64,000 nt of DNA, taken from JAEINY01 sp942490535. Lineage in GTDB: Bacteria; Bacteroidota; Bacteroidia; Bacteroidales; Marinilabiliaceae. This document shows, one piece after another, positions 15,309-24,275 of the stretch. Position 1 is the first letter of the stretch, and every line of letters starts with the position of its first letter. The stretch covers positions 496,001 to 560,000 of the forward strand of contig CALNXQ010000005.1 in assembly GCA_942490535.1 (NCBI GenBank), read 5' to 3'. The translations under genes were made by a program, and so were the position numbers. The notes beneath the pieces are model-generated. The model was not told the DNA's origin. It was given only the letters and a program-made list of their open reading frames with translations, and ran no database searches.

Positions 15309-16958
15309 ATGACAGATAATGGATATTTAAGCCTGGTTGAGAAGGCATTGCAAGATCATGCAGAACGAAAAGCCTTTAGTGACTTTAAAGGCGATACCAT
15401 CACCTATGCACAAGTAGGTGAACGCATTTATGGCCTTCACCAGTTATTCGATAAACTAGGGATTAAAAAGGGAGATAAAATAGCCGTCATTGGTCGCAAC
15501 ATGACCAGCTGGGCCGTGACCTACCTGGGTGTCATCACCTATGGTGCGGTGATTGTGCCGATCCTCCCCGACTTCAACTCCAACGACATACACCACATCA
15601 TCAATCATTCCGAAACGAAGCTGCTGTTTAGCTCTGATTTACTATTTGATAAAATTGATGAAACAAAGATCCCGCATATTAAAGGCATCATCTCCATTAA
15701 CCGCTGCGAGGTACTGGCCGATGCCAACGGTCACTTTGCGTCGGCAGTCAAAGAGGTACAACCCTACCTGAAAGGAAGCGGCGAACTGTTCCAGGCGGGG
15801 CAACTCAAATTCCCCTCCATTGAAGCTGAAGATGTGGCAGTGCTCTCGTATACGTCGGGCACTTCCGGCTTTTCAAAAGGGGTTTTACTGCCCCACCGCA
15901 GCATCTGGTCGAACATCGCCTACTCAAGCGAACATCTGGTATTGACACCTGGCGAACGCGTGGTCTCGTTTTTACCGCTGGCGCATGCTTACGGCTGTCT
16001 GTTCGAATTTCTTTGGCCTTTTGTGATGGGATGTCACATTACGTTTTTAACGCGTACACCCTCACCCCAAATCATCACCGAAGCTTTCCGCCAGGTGAAA
16101 CCGCATATTATCCTATCGGTCCCGTTAATTTTGGAGAAAATCTTCAAAAAGCGGGTACAGCCCGAACTGGAAGAACCTAAAATAAAGACCTTACTGAAGA
16201 TTCCCGGGCTCAATAAAATCGTTCACAACAAGGTGAAAAAGAAATTGATTGACGTATTTGGCGGTGAATTCCGTGAAATGATCATTGGGGGCGCAGCCTT
16301 AAATAAGGATGTAGAACTATTTTTGCGTAAAATCGGTTTCCCGTTTACCATCGGTTATGGCATGACCGAATGTGGGCCGCTGATCAGTTATGCCCCCTGG
16401 AACAAAGCACGTACCCGTTCAGCCGGCGCATTGGTCGATCGCATGGCGGTGAAAATTGATTCCCCGGATCCCTATAACACCGTTGGCGAAATTTTGGTGA
16501 AAGGTGAAAATACCATGTTGGGTTATTATAAAAACCAACAGGCCACCGATGAGATTTTTGATGCCGAAGGCTGGTTACACACCGGCGATCTGGGTGTTAT
16601 TGATGCCGACAATTTCATCTACATTAAAGGGCGCAGTAAAAACATGCTGCTGGGGGCCTCCGGCCAGAACATTTATCCCGAGGAAATTGAAGCCAAATTT
16701 AATTCCATGGAATATGTGCAGGAATGTTTGGTCAGAGATCAGGATGGCAAACTTGAAGTACTGGTTTATCCCGACTACGAAGCAACCGATGCGAAAGGCT
16801 GGAGCCAGAAGCAGATTGAAGAACAGCTGCAGGAAATTCGCAAGCAAGCCAATGCTGAAATGCCGGCTTACATGAATGTGCAAATCATTACACTATTCCC
16901 GGAGGAATTTGAGAAAACGCCCAAGAAGAGTATTAAGCGGTATAAATACGTGAAATAA
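15309..16958 (+). CDS. AMP-binding long-chain acyl-CoA synthetase family protein
   Basis: 549 aa from the ATG at 15309 (MTDNGYLSLVEKAL); an in-frame TTG at 15285 is less likely. ANL-superfamily motifs: P-loop SYTSGTSGFSKGV (about residue 183), YGMTECGPLISY (about 350), GWLHTGDLG (about 425), GRSKNMLLGASGQNIYPEEI (about 445) and the catalytic Lys region TPKKSIKRYKY at the C-terminus. These enzymes adenylate fatty acids and transfer them to CoA. Soluble, probably membrane-associated. Single gene with a convergent terminator after it. The exact chain-length preference cannot be read. Confidence 0.93.
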   Translation: MTDNGYLSLVEKALQDHAERKAFSDFKGDTITYAQVGERIYGLHQLFDKLGIKKGDKIAVIGRNMTSWAVTYLGVITYGAVIVPILPDFNSNDIHHIINHSETKLLFSSDLLFDKIDETKIPHIKGIISINRCEVLADANGHFASAVKEVQPYLKGSGELFQAGQLKFPSIEAEDVAVLSYTSGTSGFSKGVLLPHRSIWSNIAYSSEHLVLTPGERVVSFLPLAHAYGCLFEFLWPFVMGCHITFLTRTPSPQIITEAFRQVKPHIILSVPLILEKIFKKRVQPELEEPKIKTLLKIPGLNKIVHNKVKKKLIDVFGGEFREMIIGGAALNKDVELFLRKIGFPFTIGYGMTECGPLISYAPWNKARTRSAGALVDRMAVKIDSPDPYNTVGEILVKGENTMLGYYKNQQATDEIFDAEGWLHTGDLGVIDADNFIYIKGRSKNMLLGASGQNIYPEEIEAKFNSMEYVQECLVRDQDGKLEVLVYPDYEATDAKGWSQKQIEEQLQEIRKQANAEMPAYMNVQIITLFPEEFEKTPKKSIKRYKYVK

Positions 16959-16966
16959 AAGCCAGC

Positions 16967-17011
16967 ACTCATCCGATGACTAAGGGTATCTTCGCTGGTC
17001 ATCGGATGAGT
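16967..17011. terminator. Hairpin between convergent genes
   Basis: Perfect 14-bp inverted repeat ACTCATCCGATGAC (16967-16980) / GTCATCGGATGAGT (16998-17011) between the acyl-CoA synthetase and the TlpA-like gene. The T-tract is weak on both sides. Confidence 0.65.
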
Positions 17012-17022
17012 AATACCTCAGC

Positions 17023-17580
17023 TTATTTCCCGATAAGCGTAACAAGCTTTGCCTCCAAGGCCTCCATACTCTCTTTGTCGTAGCCCGATTTAAAATAAAC
17101 CAATTCTCCTTTGTGAAATATTAAATTAGTGGGCAAATGCTGCGGTTTGCGACCGGGTTTAAAATTTGGATCAGGATTCACTTGAAACAGGTAATTCATC
17201 AGTTTTTTCTGATCGTAGAGCTGAAAGTAGATAAACTCATGCTTTTGCAAATCCATCCATTCCACTACTTTGTCTTTTTCTTCACCATTTATCCCCAGAA
17301 ACAATACACCATCCTGCTCATATTTATCCACCAATTTATTTAGTTGTGGTATTTCACGGGCACAGGGCGGACACCAGGTGGCCCATAAATTGATTACCAG
17401 CGTTTCGGCTTCTTTTTCATCGGCTAAAAATTCATCCAAAGCCAATAGCTCGCGTACCGGCTCATCCATCGACTTCAAATCGCGGTATATGCTATCTTTT
17501 CGCCATTCAGTGATGCCATTATTGCTCGCCAAAAGGGCGATAAATGCTATCGCTATGAGATACGGAATCCATCTGTTCAT
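17023..17580 (-). CDS. TlpA-like membrane-anchored thioredoxin
   Basis: 185 aa. An N-terminal signal-anchor (IPYLIAIAFIALLASNN) places the thioredoxin domain in the periplasm. Active site WATWCPPCAREIP (Cys-Pro-Pro-Cys, about residue 70) and the conserved cis-Pro in HLPTNLIF. Last gene of the FecR/STN/ABC operon: its ATG overlaps the stop of the permease gene by 4 bp, implying translational coupling. Likely reduces or isomerises disulfides in exported substrates, possibly the Cys-rich STN proteins of the same operon (inference). Confidence 0.9.
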   Translation of the reverse strand: MNRWIPYLIAIAFIALLASNNGITEWRKDSIYRDLKSMDEPVRELLALDEFLADEKEAETLVINLWATWCPPCAREIPQLNKLVDKYEQDGVLFLGINGEEKDKVVEWMDLQKHEFIYFQLYDQKKLMNYLFQVNPDPNFKPGRKPQHLPTNLIFHKGELVYFKSGYDKESMEALEAKLVTLIGK

Positions 17581-18305
17581 ACCAATGCCCGTTTTAAAAT
17601 TCTATTATGCAGCAATCCTAATATCACTGTGATGTAAACAGCAACAGACAGCAGTTGTGGCCACTCCATCAAGGAATCATTGATGATGGCCCGGAAACTA
17701 TGCAGCGGTAGAAATTCCATCACCTCCAAATCCCAGTTATTCACACTCTGCGAAACAATCCACCCTTCGAGCAACCAATAAAAGAGAAGGGGCAGTAAAA
17801 CCAGGTGACCCGGTTTTAAATACGCCAGTAGCGCGGCAATATTTCCAACGGCAAATAAAAAAAGAAGTTGGGCCACCAAACTATTATAGTCACTTGATAA
17901 CAGCAATTGCCACGGCATCACACCAAAGAACAGGCCGGCAATGGAATTCACTAAAAAGTTAATCCATGCAAAAGCCAGAAGGTAGATGCCGACCTGAAAC
18001 TGACCGTAACTAAACAACGATGACCGAGAGGCACCGAAGGCTAATATACTCTTGTAAAAGCCAGATTGAATCAGGTACACAAAATGCTGAACCATCCACA
18101 GGACAAATAAGAATCCGGTCAGGGATGAGTTCATGGTTTGGTTGGAAGCATATGCCGCCAATTCATCACCTCTGAAATGATCATTACTTCCTGACCAAAA
18201 GGTTAACAAAGCGGGGAAAAACAATACCACTCCCAGTGCCATAAAGGGAATCCAGAGGCGCGGACTGCGGATAAAAAAACTTTCTATTTTAAAATAATGT
18301 CTCAT
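17577..18305 (-). CDS. ABC-2-like transporter permease
   Basis: 242 aa from MRHYFKIESFFIR (18305); the frame extends to 18359 but the extra residues overlap the ATPase gene and look non-native. About six hydrophobic segments (residues 18-40, 75-95, 112-140, 150-170, 175-195, 220-240), with N-terminal charged residues typical of permeases of the ABC-2/NatB type. Ten bp downstream of the ATPase gene and overlapping the TlpA-like gene by 4 bp, so the trio is one transporter plus accessory unit. Exported substrate unknown. Confidence 0.8.
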   Translation of the reverse strand: MRHYFKIESFFIRSPRLWIPFMALGVVLFFPALLTFWSGSNDHFRGDELAAYASNQTMNSSLTGFLFVLWMVQHFVYLIQSGFYKSILAFGASRSSLFSYGQFQVGIYLLAFAWINFLVNSIAGLFFGVMPWQLLLSSDYNSLVAQLLFLFAVGNIAALLAYLKPGHLVLLPLLFYWLLEGWIVSQSVNNWDLEVMEFLPLHSFRAIINDSLMEWPQLLSVAVYITVILGLLHNRILKRALV

Positions 18306-18315
18306 AAATAATGGT

Positions 18316-19026
18316 TTAGTGAATTGAAGTGTTAAGAACCGGATCGAACAGATGCACAATCTCTTTCTTTTCAGCTTCGTTCATTGTTTGGAGTTGTGAG
18401 CGTTGTACCTGACGCATCAATTGTCCATTTTCCATGATGATGATTTGCGCCTCGTCATTTCCCAGTTCCCCCAGGATATGGGTCGAACACAAAATCAACT
18501 TCTCCTTACCGAGCTCTTCCGTAATGAGCTGACGGAGCTTCTCCATACCAAGTGGATCCAAGCCGTTAAAAGGTTCATCCCATAGAAAAATCCGGGGATC
18601 ACCCAGTAATGAAGTGATCAGCGAAAGGCGTTTGGTCATACCAACCGATAAAGCTTTAAACTTTTTAGGTCGCGCATCGCTCAGCTCCCACCATTCCAGC
18701 CAGTGATTCACCTCCTCCACACTCACCTGTTTCTGTAAGCGGGCGATTTCCAGTATTTGACCTACCGTCAGATGGGGGTCTGTGTGAAAGGGCTCCATGG
18801 AAATCCCCAATTGTTGGCGGTACACATCCGCATCAGCACAGCCATTCAGACTGATGGCACCCGCAGCCGGCCGGAGAAATCCGCCAATGCAATTGAACAA
18901 GGTTGATTTACCGGAACCATTAGCACCGGCAAAAACATACAATCCGGCCTTCTCCGTTTCAAATGAAAAACGATCCAGAACCGTTTGCCGGCCAAAAGCG
19001 TGAGTGACTTGATTAATTGTTAACAT
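18316..19026 (-). CDS. ABC transporter ATP-binding protein
   Basis: 236 aa. Walker A GANGSGKST (about residue 36), signature region FKALSVGMTKRLSL (about 128; the usual LSGGQ reads LSVGM), Walker B IFLWDEPFNGLDP, and H-loop CSTHIL. Matches exporter-type ATPases of the CcmA/NatA group that pair with small permeases. The start overlaps the end of the preceding STN protein gene by 14 bp and the permease follows after 10 bp. Energises the adjacent permease. Confidence 0.93.
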   Translation of the reverse strand: MLTINQVTHAFGRQTVLDRFSFETEKAGLYVFAGANGSGKSTLFNCIGGFLRPAAGAISLNGCADADVYRQQLGISMEPFHTDPHLTVGQILEIARLQKQVSVEEVNHWLEWWELSDARPKKFKALSVGMTKRLSLITSLLGDPRIFLWDEPFNGLDPLGMEKLRQLITEELGKEKLILCSTHILGELGNDEAQIIIMENGQLMRQVQRSQLQTMNEAEKKEIVHLFDPVLNTSIH

Positions 19027-20566
19027 GAGCCGTACTGTTTTCTTTAAATTGAACTTCTAATGTTTCTTCCCACTCCAAATCCTGAACGGCCCTGCCAGGC
19101 AGCGGTTCCTGCTTGAGCATGCCACAGGCAGACCAAAATTCAGCGTTATAAGGATAATTGGTTTCATAGGAATTTTCATGTCGATCCAATTGCTCTTTTA
19201 CACGAATGCGCTCCCTTTGCTGACGTTCGGTAATGACATTGGTCACGACCAATAGCTCCTCGCCCCATTGCTTGGCTTCAATTTCGCGCTCTCCTTGCGA
19301 GTTTCGCTTGTCATTAAATATCACAAGCTCTCCTTCGGGGGAAATGCTTCCTTTAATGTATTTCAAATAATACTTTCCGTTAATCTTTTGGAAGCTTTGC
19401 TCTTCCTGCAGATAATACCCATTCGGCAGTGAAAATTTATGAAGTGGATTCCCCTCTAAACACCGCACATCATGTGTTAACTTAACAATGCTCATGTCGG
19501 CTGAATTAATATAGATAAGCCCCCCTATTTCAATGTTCTTGTTTTTAGATCCCTGTTCATCTTTTCCATAGTTGTAGCTAATTTCATATACTTTCGCAGA
19601 ATCCATCCACATGGCACCCTCTAACTCGAAACGGAAGCCATCATTTTCTAAAACCTGATTATAAAAAAAACTCTCCGCATAGGACCGAATTAAGTTACGC
19701 TGATAACAATTGTAAAACAGGTTTTGATGCCCGTCACATACCAACTCCCCCCACCTTTTAAAAGCTTCTGCGGCCATCGGATTTTCAGGGGTAAGATAGT
19801 TTCGGCTCTTACGGATCTGCTCCAACTTAATTTTTGTAGAGGTAACCGGCATGTTGATTCCTTTATCTTCGATGTACAGCGCTGCTTCAATTAAATGCAT
19901 AAAACAGGTATCACGCATCCCTGTTTTCCGGTAAAAAGCCTCCATCTGGCATTTGCGACGGTGATAATTACGTTTTATCTTTTTGGCAGCTTCCCTTACG
20001 AGCTCCTCCGCTGTGTTTCCATTTGGCAGAACCAATACTTCATTCAGGTTATAGGGTTTAGGCCGCAAATAAATCACGAGTTGGCTAGTGTCTCCTGCGG
20101 GTATCACCACGCTGGTATCGGCATATCCCAGACAGGAGAATTCCAGCTTTAATCCGGCTAATACTTTGGGGACATTCACCTGGAACTCACCTACCGCATT
20201 AGAGATGGAGCCGGTGCCCCAATCGCGTTGCAGGATGTGCGTAAACGGCAGTTCGTCATTGGAAAGGAGGTCAATCACTTTTCCGCCCATCTGAATGGTT
20301 TGCTTCCCGGGATGTGTCACCACCAGGTTTTGACCGTCCACTGAAATATCCAGGTGACTGAGGTAAGACAAGCGTTTTAAACACCCTCCCAGAGACAATG
20401 AATCGCAGTGGCAATCCACAACCTCCTTCAGGTTGACTAAATCGGAACTGTAGCAAAGCTCCAGCTGGTGTTTGGTGGCCTGTTGCTCCAAAACAGCTAA
20501 TACCGTCACCTCTTGTGCGAGTACCCATTGAGGTAACAGCAACACTAAAAAAAGTAGCTTCTTCAT
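19013..20566 (-). CDS. STN and carboxypeptidase-regulatory domain protein, copy 1
   Basis: 517 aa. Signal peptide ending VLAQ-EVT. Residues 20-85 look like an STN (secretin/TonB N-terminal) domain, with Cys-rich YSSDLVNLKEVVDCHCDSL, in which FecR-type anti-sigma partners usually find their signal. Residues 92-170 are a CarboxypepD_reg-like beta-sandwich (GGKVIDLLSNDELPFTHI; PYNLNEVLVLPNG). Residues 185-517 form a soluble domain starting MEAFYRKTGMRD, of a type common in Bacteroidota but not a TonB beta-barrel; no transmembrane barrel signature or C-terminal aromatic strand is seen. Paralogue of the next gene, with which ends are highly conserved and the middle (about 230-400) is diverged. Overlaps the ATPase gene by 14 bp. 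Confidence 0.82.
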   Translation of the reverse strand: MKKLLFLVLLLPQWVLAQEVTVLAVLEQQATKHQLELCYSSDLVNLKEVVDCHCDSLSLGGCLKRLSYLSHLDISVDGQNLVVTHPGKQTIQMGGKVIDLLSNDELPFTHILQRDWGTGSISNAVGEFQVNVPKVLAGLKLEFSCLGYADTSVVIPAGDTSQLVIYLRPKPYNLNEVLVLPNGNTAEELVREAAKKIKRNYHRRKCQMEAFYRKTGMRDTCFMHLIEAALYIEDKGINMPVTSTKIKLEQIRKSRNYLTPENPMAAEAFKRWGELVCDGHQNLFYNCYQRNLIRSYAESFFYNQVLENDGFRFELEGAMWMDSAKVYEISYNYGKDEQGSKNKNIEIGGLIYINSADMSIVKLTHDVRCLEGNPLHKFSLPNGYYLQEEQSFQKINGKYYLKYIKGSISPEGELVIFNDKRNSQGEREIEAKQWGEELLVVTNVITERQQRERIRVKEQLDRHENSYETNYPYNAEFWSACGMLKQEPLPGRAVQDLEWEETLEVQFKENSTAHVNN

Positions 20567-20581
20567 AAATTGGGTTTTAGC

Positions 20582-22150
20582 TTAGTTCTTTACTTCTGCA
20601 GTATTCGTACTGTTTTCTTCAAACTGCACGTCCAGGGATTCTTCCCACTCCAGATCTTCTATGGCTTTACCAGGCAGTGGTTCCTGTTTGAGCATGCCAT
20701 AGGTGGACCAGAACTGGGGGTTATAGGGATAATTGGTTTCATAGGAATTTTCATGACGATCCAACTGTTCCTTTAAGCGAATGCGCTCGTGTTGCTGACG
20801 TTCGGTAATCACATTGGTGACCACAAGCAGTAATTCCGCCCATTGACGAGATTTTATCTTTTTGTCTTTATCTGCGGCATCCGGCTTTTCGTAGATGAAC
20901 ATTTTAGAATTGGGGTGTGATAATCCTTTCACATATTTCAAGTAGTATTTACCGTTAATTTTCTGATAACTATACTCTGAATTAGCCATGTATCCATCTC
21001 TTAATCCCAAATGTCGATTGGGATGTCCTTCAAAAAATTGCATCATATGCTGGAACTTAACAACCGCATGATCGGCTGAGTTGATATAGATGTATCCCCC
21101 ATCAAAAAAATCAGTTTGTTTAGATACTTGTGTTACTTGTGCAGGTACCCAATCATAGATGTATTTAATCTTATATACTTTTATGGTATCCATCCACATA
21201 GCCCCTTCAAACTCATATTTAAATTTGTCATATTGTGTTAGTGGCTGATACCACCAGTCACTTTTATAATTGCGCACCGGGTTATTATATGCTTTATAAA
21301 ACAAATTCCGATGCCCGCCCCAGACCATCGTTTCAATGCGCTTACTGGCCCACTTATAGATCGAATCTTGTGGAATTAAATAATTCCGACTTTTGCGCAC
21401 TTCTTCCAATTTTATTTTAGTGGTAATTGATGGCATGTTGATTCCTTTATCCTCCACTAATAGAGCGGCCTCCATCAATTGCACAAACCGATCATCGCGT
21501 ATCCCCGTGCGGCGGTAAAAAGCTTCCATCTGGCACGTCTTACGGTGATAGTTACGCTTGATATTTTTAGCTGCTTCGCGTACCAGCTCTTCTGCAGTAT
21601 TGCCGTTAGGCAACACCAACACTTCATTCAAATTATAAGGTTTGGGACGCAGCTTGATGACCAGTTGCGTGCTATCACCAACAGGTATCACCACGCTGGT
21701 ATCGGCATAGCCCATGCTGGAGAACTCCAGCTTTAAGCCGGCTAATACTTTGGGCACATTCACCTGGAACGCCCCCACCGTATTGGAGATGGAGCCGGTA
21801 CCCCAATCGCGTTGCAGAATGTGCGCAAACGGCAGTTCCTCGCCGGAAAGCAAGTCAATCACTTTCCCGCCCATCTGAATGGTTTGCTTCCCGGGGTGCG
21901 TCACCACCAGATTTTGACCGTCCACTGAAATATCCAGGTGACTGAGATAGGATAAGCGTTTTAAACACGCTTCCAGGGACAACGAATCACAGTTGCAATC
22001 CACAGCCTCCTTCAGATTGACTAAATCGGAACTGTAACACAACTCCAGTTGATGTTTGGTGGCCAGTGCTTCTAAAGTTGACAAAACGGATTTTTGCTGT
22101 GCTGTGATACAGATGGGCCACAGCAGCAGCCAAACAAAGATTGATCTCAT
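20582..22150 (-). CDS. STN and carboxypeptidase-regulatory domain protein, copy 2
   Basis: 522 aa. Signal peptide ending CITAQ-QKS. Same order as copy 1: STN-like domain (residues 20-90), CarboxypepD_reg-like domain (about 92-170), then MEAFYRRTGIRD and a non-barrel C-terminal domain. By eye about 88 percent identical to copy 1 over residues 25-215 and again very similar over the last 85 residues, but the section around residues 230-400 differs strongly, including an extra stretch with DWVPAQVTQVSKQTDF. Its ATG overlaps the stop of FecR by 4 bp, and copy 1 follows after 15 bp. The pairing with FecR suggests it plays the signal-transducing part of a TonB transducer without the barrel (inference). 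Confidence 0.82.
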   Translation of the reverse strand: MRSIFVWLLLWPICITAQQKSVLSTLEALATKHQLELCYSSDLVNLKEAVDCNCDSLSLEACLKRLSYLSHLDISVDGQNLVVTHPGKQTIQMGGKVIDLLSGEELPFAHILQRDWGTGSISNTVGAFQVNVPKVLAGLKLEFSSMGYADTSVVIPVGDSTQLVIKLRPKPYNLNEVLVLPNGNTAEELVREAAKNIKRNYHRKTCQMEAFYRRTGIRDDRFVQLMEAALLVEDKGINMPSITTKIKLEEVRKSRNYLIPQDSIYKWASKRIETMVWGGHRNLFYKAYNNPVRNYKSDWWYQPLTQYDKFKYEFEGAMWMDTIKVYKIKYIYDWVPAQVTQVSKQTDFFDGGYIYINSADHAVVKFQHMMQFFEGHPNRHLGLRDGYMANSEYSYQKINGKYYLKYVKGLSHPNSKMFIYEKPDAADKDKKIKSRQWAELLLVVTNVITERQQHERIRLKEQLDRHENSYETNYPYNPQFWSTYGMLKQEPLPGKAIEDLEWEESLDVQFEENSTNTAEVKN

Positions 22151-23091
22151 AAGGTTAATGTGAAGGTTTGATGATCATGACTGAGATTTAACTGTAAGGT
22201 TAAGGCCACCACCCGCAAGGCCTCTTTGGCCGTGGCATGAGACAGCGTTCCTGTAAAGCGTAAATCACCGATGCGACCGGGTTGTAGTTGAATGGTCACA
22301 CCATAGTGCTCCTGCAGCTCTTGTGCCACTTCCCGCAATGGGGTCTCTTTAAATACCAACTGTTGAGTGGCCCAGGAAGAAGCATTGAGGTGCGGCTGAT
22401 CGGATTTGGTTAATGCGCCATTGGTATAAACCGCTTCTTGCCCCGGCTCTAATAGCACGTGTGCACCAAACCATCCTTTTTTTGAATACGAAACACGTCC
22501 TTCATCCAAAAACAATGCTTCCTGACCTCCTTCCTTCGCAACCAAGGTAAAGCGCGTACCCAACACCTTGGTTTGTGTATGCCGGGTAGTGATCACAAAT
22601 GGCTTTTCGGCATTGTGACGCACATCAAAATAAGCCTTTCCGGCCAACTCAATGGGGCGGATATTACCTTGAAAAGTCACCGGATATTTAATTGTTGCTC
22701 CTTCGGCTAAAGTCACCCGGGTACTATCGGGTAAATAAATAGTTTGTTGCTGCTCAGCCACCAATTGCTGATAAGAAGCCTCTGGCGACCATCGACTAAA
22801 CACGGCCAAAACACCAAAGGCAACAAGCAAGATCGCTGCCACTTGAGACACACGTCGAATGAACAAACGCCGGTGCATCCGCCGGTGGACTTTGAATAAG
22901 GCCGCCTCCACAGGGGGTTGAAATGAGGTCGAATCGGAGTGAGTGATCTCCCAAACGCGTTCAAAACTTTGAAAGAATTGCTCATGGTCGCTATATAACT
23001 TGCGCCATTCAAGCAATTGATGGACATCCGATTCAGAAATGGAACCTTCACAATAAGCGATCATCAAATCAATGGGGGCATTCGATAGCAT
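22147..23091 (-). CDS. FecR-family anti-sigma factor
   Basis: 314 aa from MLSNAPIDLMIAYCEG (23091); the frame upstream to 23184 is basic and non-native. N-terminal cytosolic anti-sigma part (FecR_N-like, residues 8-60), one transmembrane helix (QVAAILLVAFGVLAVFS, about 90-110), and periplasmic FecR domain (IYLPDSTRVTLAEGATIKYP; VLGTRFTLVA; LLEPGQEAVY) followed by a C-terminal STN-like segment (FKETPLREVAQELQEHYGV) that also resembles the secretin fold. Expected to hold the sigma factor encoded at 23611-24192 until signalled by an STN partner. Translationally coupled to the copy 2 STN gene (4-bp overlap). Confidence 0.92.
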   Translation of the reverse strand: MLSNAPIDLMIAYCEGSISESDVHQLLEWRKLYSDHEQFFQSFERVWEITHSDSTSFQPPVEAALFKVHRRMHRRLFIRRVSQVAAILLVAFGVLAVFSRWSPEASYQQLVAEQQQTIYLPDSTRVTLAEGATIKYPVTFQGNIRPIELAGKAYFDVRHNAEKPFVITTRHTQTKVLGTRFTLVAKEGGQEALFLDEGRVSYSKKGWFGAHVLLEPGQEAVYTNGALTKSDQPHLNASSWATQQLVFKETPLREVAQELQEHYGVTIQLQPGRIGDLRFTGTLSHATAKEALRVVALTLQLNLSHDHQTFTLTL

Positions 23092-23610
23092 GGTCTTTTT
23101 TCTATATAGAGAAATGCCAAAACCAATACCCCTAAAGGTTTTACTTTTTTTCCGTGATATCCGGTAAAAATATTGTTCTATCAACGCTGGTTGACAGTTT
23201 GTATAAGTTCTGGGAGGTAATCCGTTTTTTGAGGTAAATATTATCTACAAGAGTAAAATATCTATGGCAAATACTGCGTAGAGTTCTCACGCCTTGACAA
23301 GCTAATAAAAGGGACGATAACTTGTTAGGTACACTTTCTGCAGAGAAGAAATTTCTCCTCCATTATTCAAGGAAGAGTACCGCGAAGAATGAGTGGGGAG
23401 GTGGTTATTTGTTTAAAAACAATTTCAATGGATGCAGGCTGCATTGCTCAACAAAGAATACCTCCCTGCACATTGCAGAGACCCTCACTCACCGAAGGAA
23501 ACGCTCCCGCACCTGGCAGGAGGTCTTACTTGCCTGAGAAATCAATGCTGCACCCTGCAGGAGGATTCACTTCAGGCAGGAATAGCTTTTTAGTGACAAG
23601 GGGAAGCTTT
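23092..23610. other. 519-bp gene-free gap between sigma and anti-sigma genes, with loose ~42-bp repeats
   Basis: No supportable gene. On the minus strand around 23450-23580 there are successive similar stretches beginning CCTCCTGCAGGGTGC and CCTCCTGCCAGGTGC about 41-43 bp apart, with a weaker third. The short plus-strand frames here start in poor context and run through the repeats, so they are not called. The promoter of fecR should lie in this gap. Such a long gap between a FecI-type sigma gene and its FecR gene is unusual. Confidence 0.5.
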
Positions 23611-24192
23611 CTATAGATTAGCAAAAAACAATACTAACGGCAGATGATGTATATGAGGGTGTAGCTCGTCCCGTAGTTTTCGGATCGCAATGGTCATCTG
23701 ATTTTCCACCGTTTTAACCGATACTCCCAGATACTCCGCAATTTCCACATTGGTCAATCCTTCCTGACGACGCATTAAAAAAATGTGCCGGCACTTATCC
23801 GGTAAATTCTCAATAGCTATCTGAATAAAAGGCCGGAGTGTTTCCCATTGGTGATGATCGCTTGTTGATAACTCTTCAGGGGGATGTAATGCGTACTGAG
23901 CTTCCAAGGCCTGTTGCGATTTATGTTTCTTGATCAACCATAAACTTTCATTGTAAACCGCGCGAAACAAATACCCTTTCACATGGGTGGGTTGATCAAC
24001 TCTTTTTCGTTTCTCCCACAAACGCACAAACACATTCTGAACAGCCTCTTCAGCCAGCGTTTCATTCCCTGACAAAGTCAATGCAAACCGACACAAATGC
24101 GTATAATATTTCCGGAAGAGTCGATCAAAAGCCGCTTGATCGCCTTGCTTTAGCAACGTGAAATAGGATTGATCGTTGGGGTTTAAGGCCAT
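23611..24192 (-). CDS. ECF sigma factor, FecI-like
   Basis: 193 aa. Sigma-70 region 2 (FDRLFRKYYTHLCRFALTLS; EEAVQNVFVRLWEKR) and region 4 (LPDKCRHIFLMRRQEGLTNV; YLGVSVKTVENQMTIAIRKL) are clear; no regions 1 or 3. The Bacteroidota RNA polymerase sigma-70 (Bacteroidetes expansion family 1) style. Start MALNPNDQSYFTLL is well supported. It would direct transcription of the FecR/twin-STN/ABC operon 0.5 kb downstream on the same strand. Confidence 0.93.
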   Translation of the reverse strand: MALNPNDQSYFTLLKQGDQAAFDRLFRKYYTHLCRFALTLSGNETLAEEAVQNVFVRLWEKRKRVDQPTHVKGYLFRAVYNESLWLIKKHKSQQALEAQYALHPPEELSTSDHHQWETLRPFIQIAIENLPDKCRHIFLMRRQEGLTNVEIAEYLGVSVKTVENQMTIAIRKLRDELHPHIHHLPLVLFFANL

Positions 24193-24275
24193 AAGACAAT
24201 ACGTGATTGCCCTTCAAAATTAGCATAAAAACGATAAGATGCAATAATATGATTTCAGCCCCTCCGAGATAACAT

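Noticed and set aside
23322..23616. Two short plus-strand frames in the sigma/FecR gap
   Set aside because: No family text; they cross repeat-like DNA on the strand opposite to the operon.
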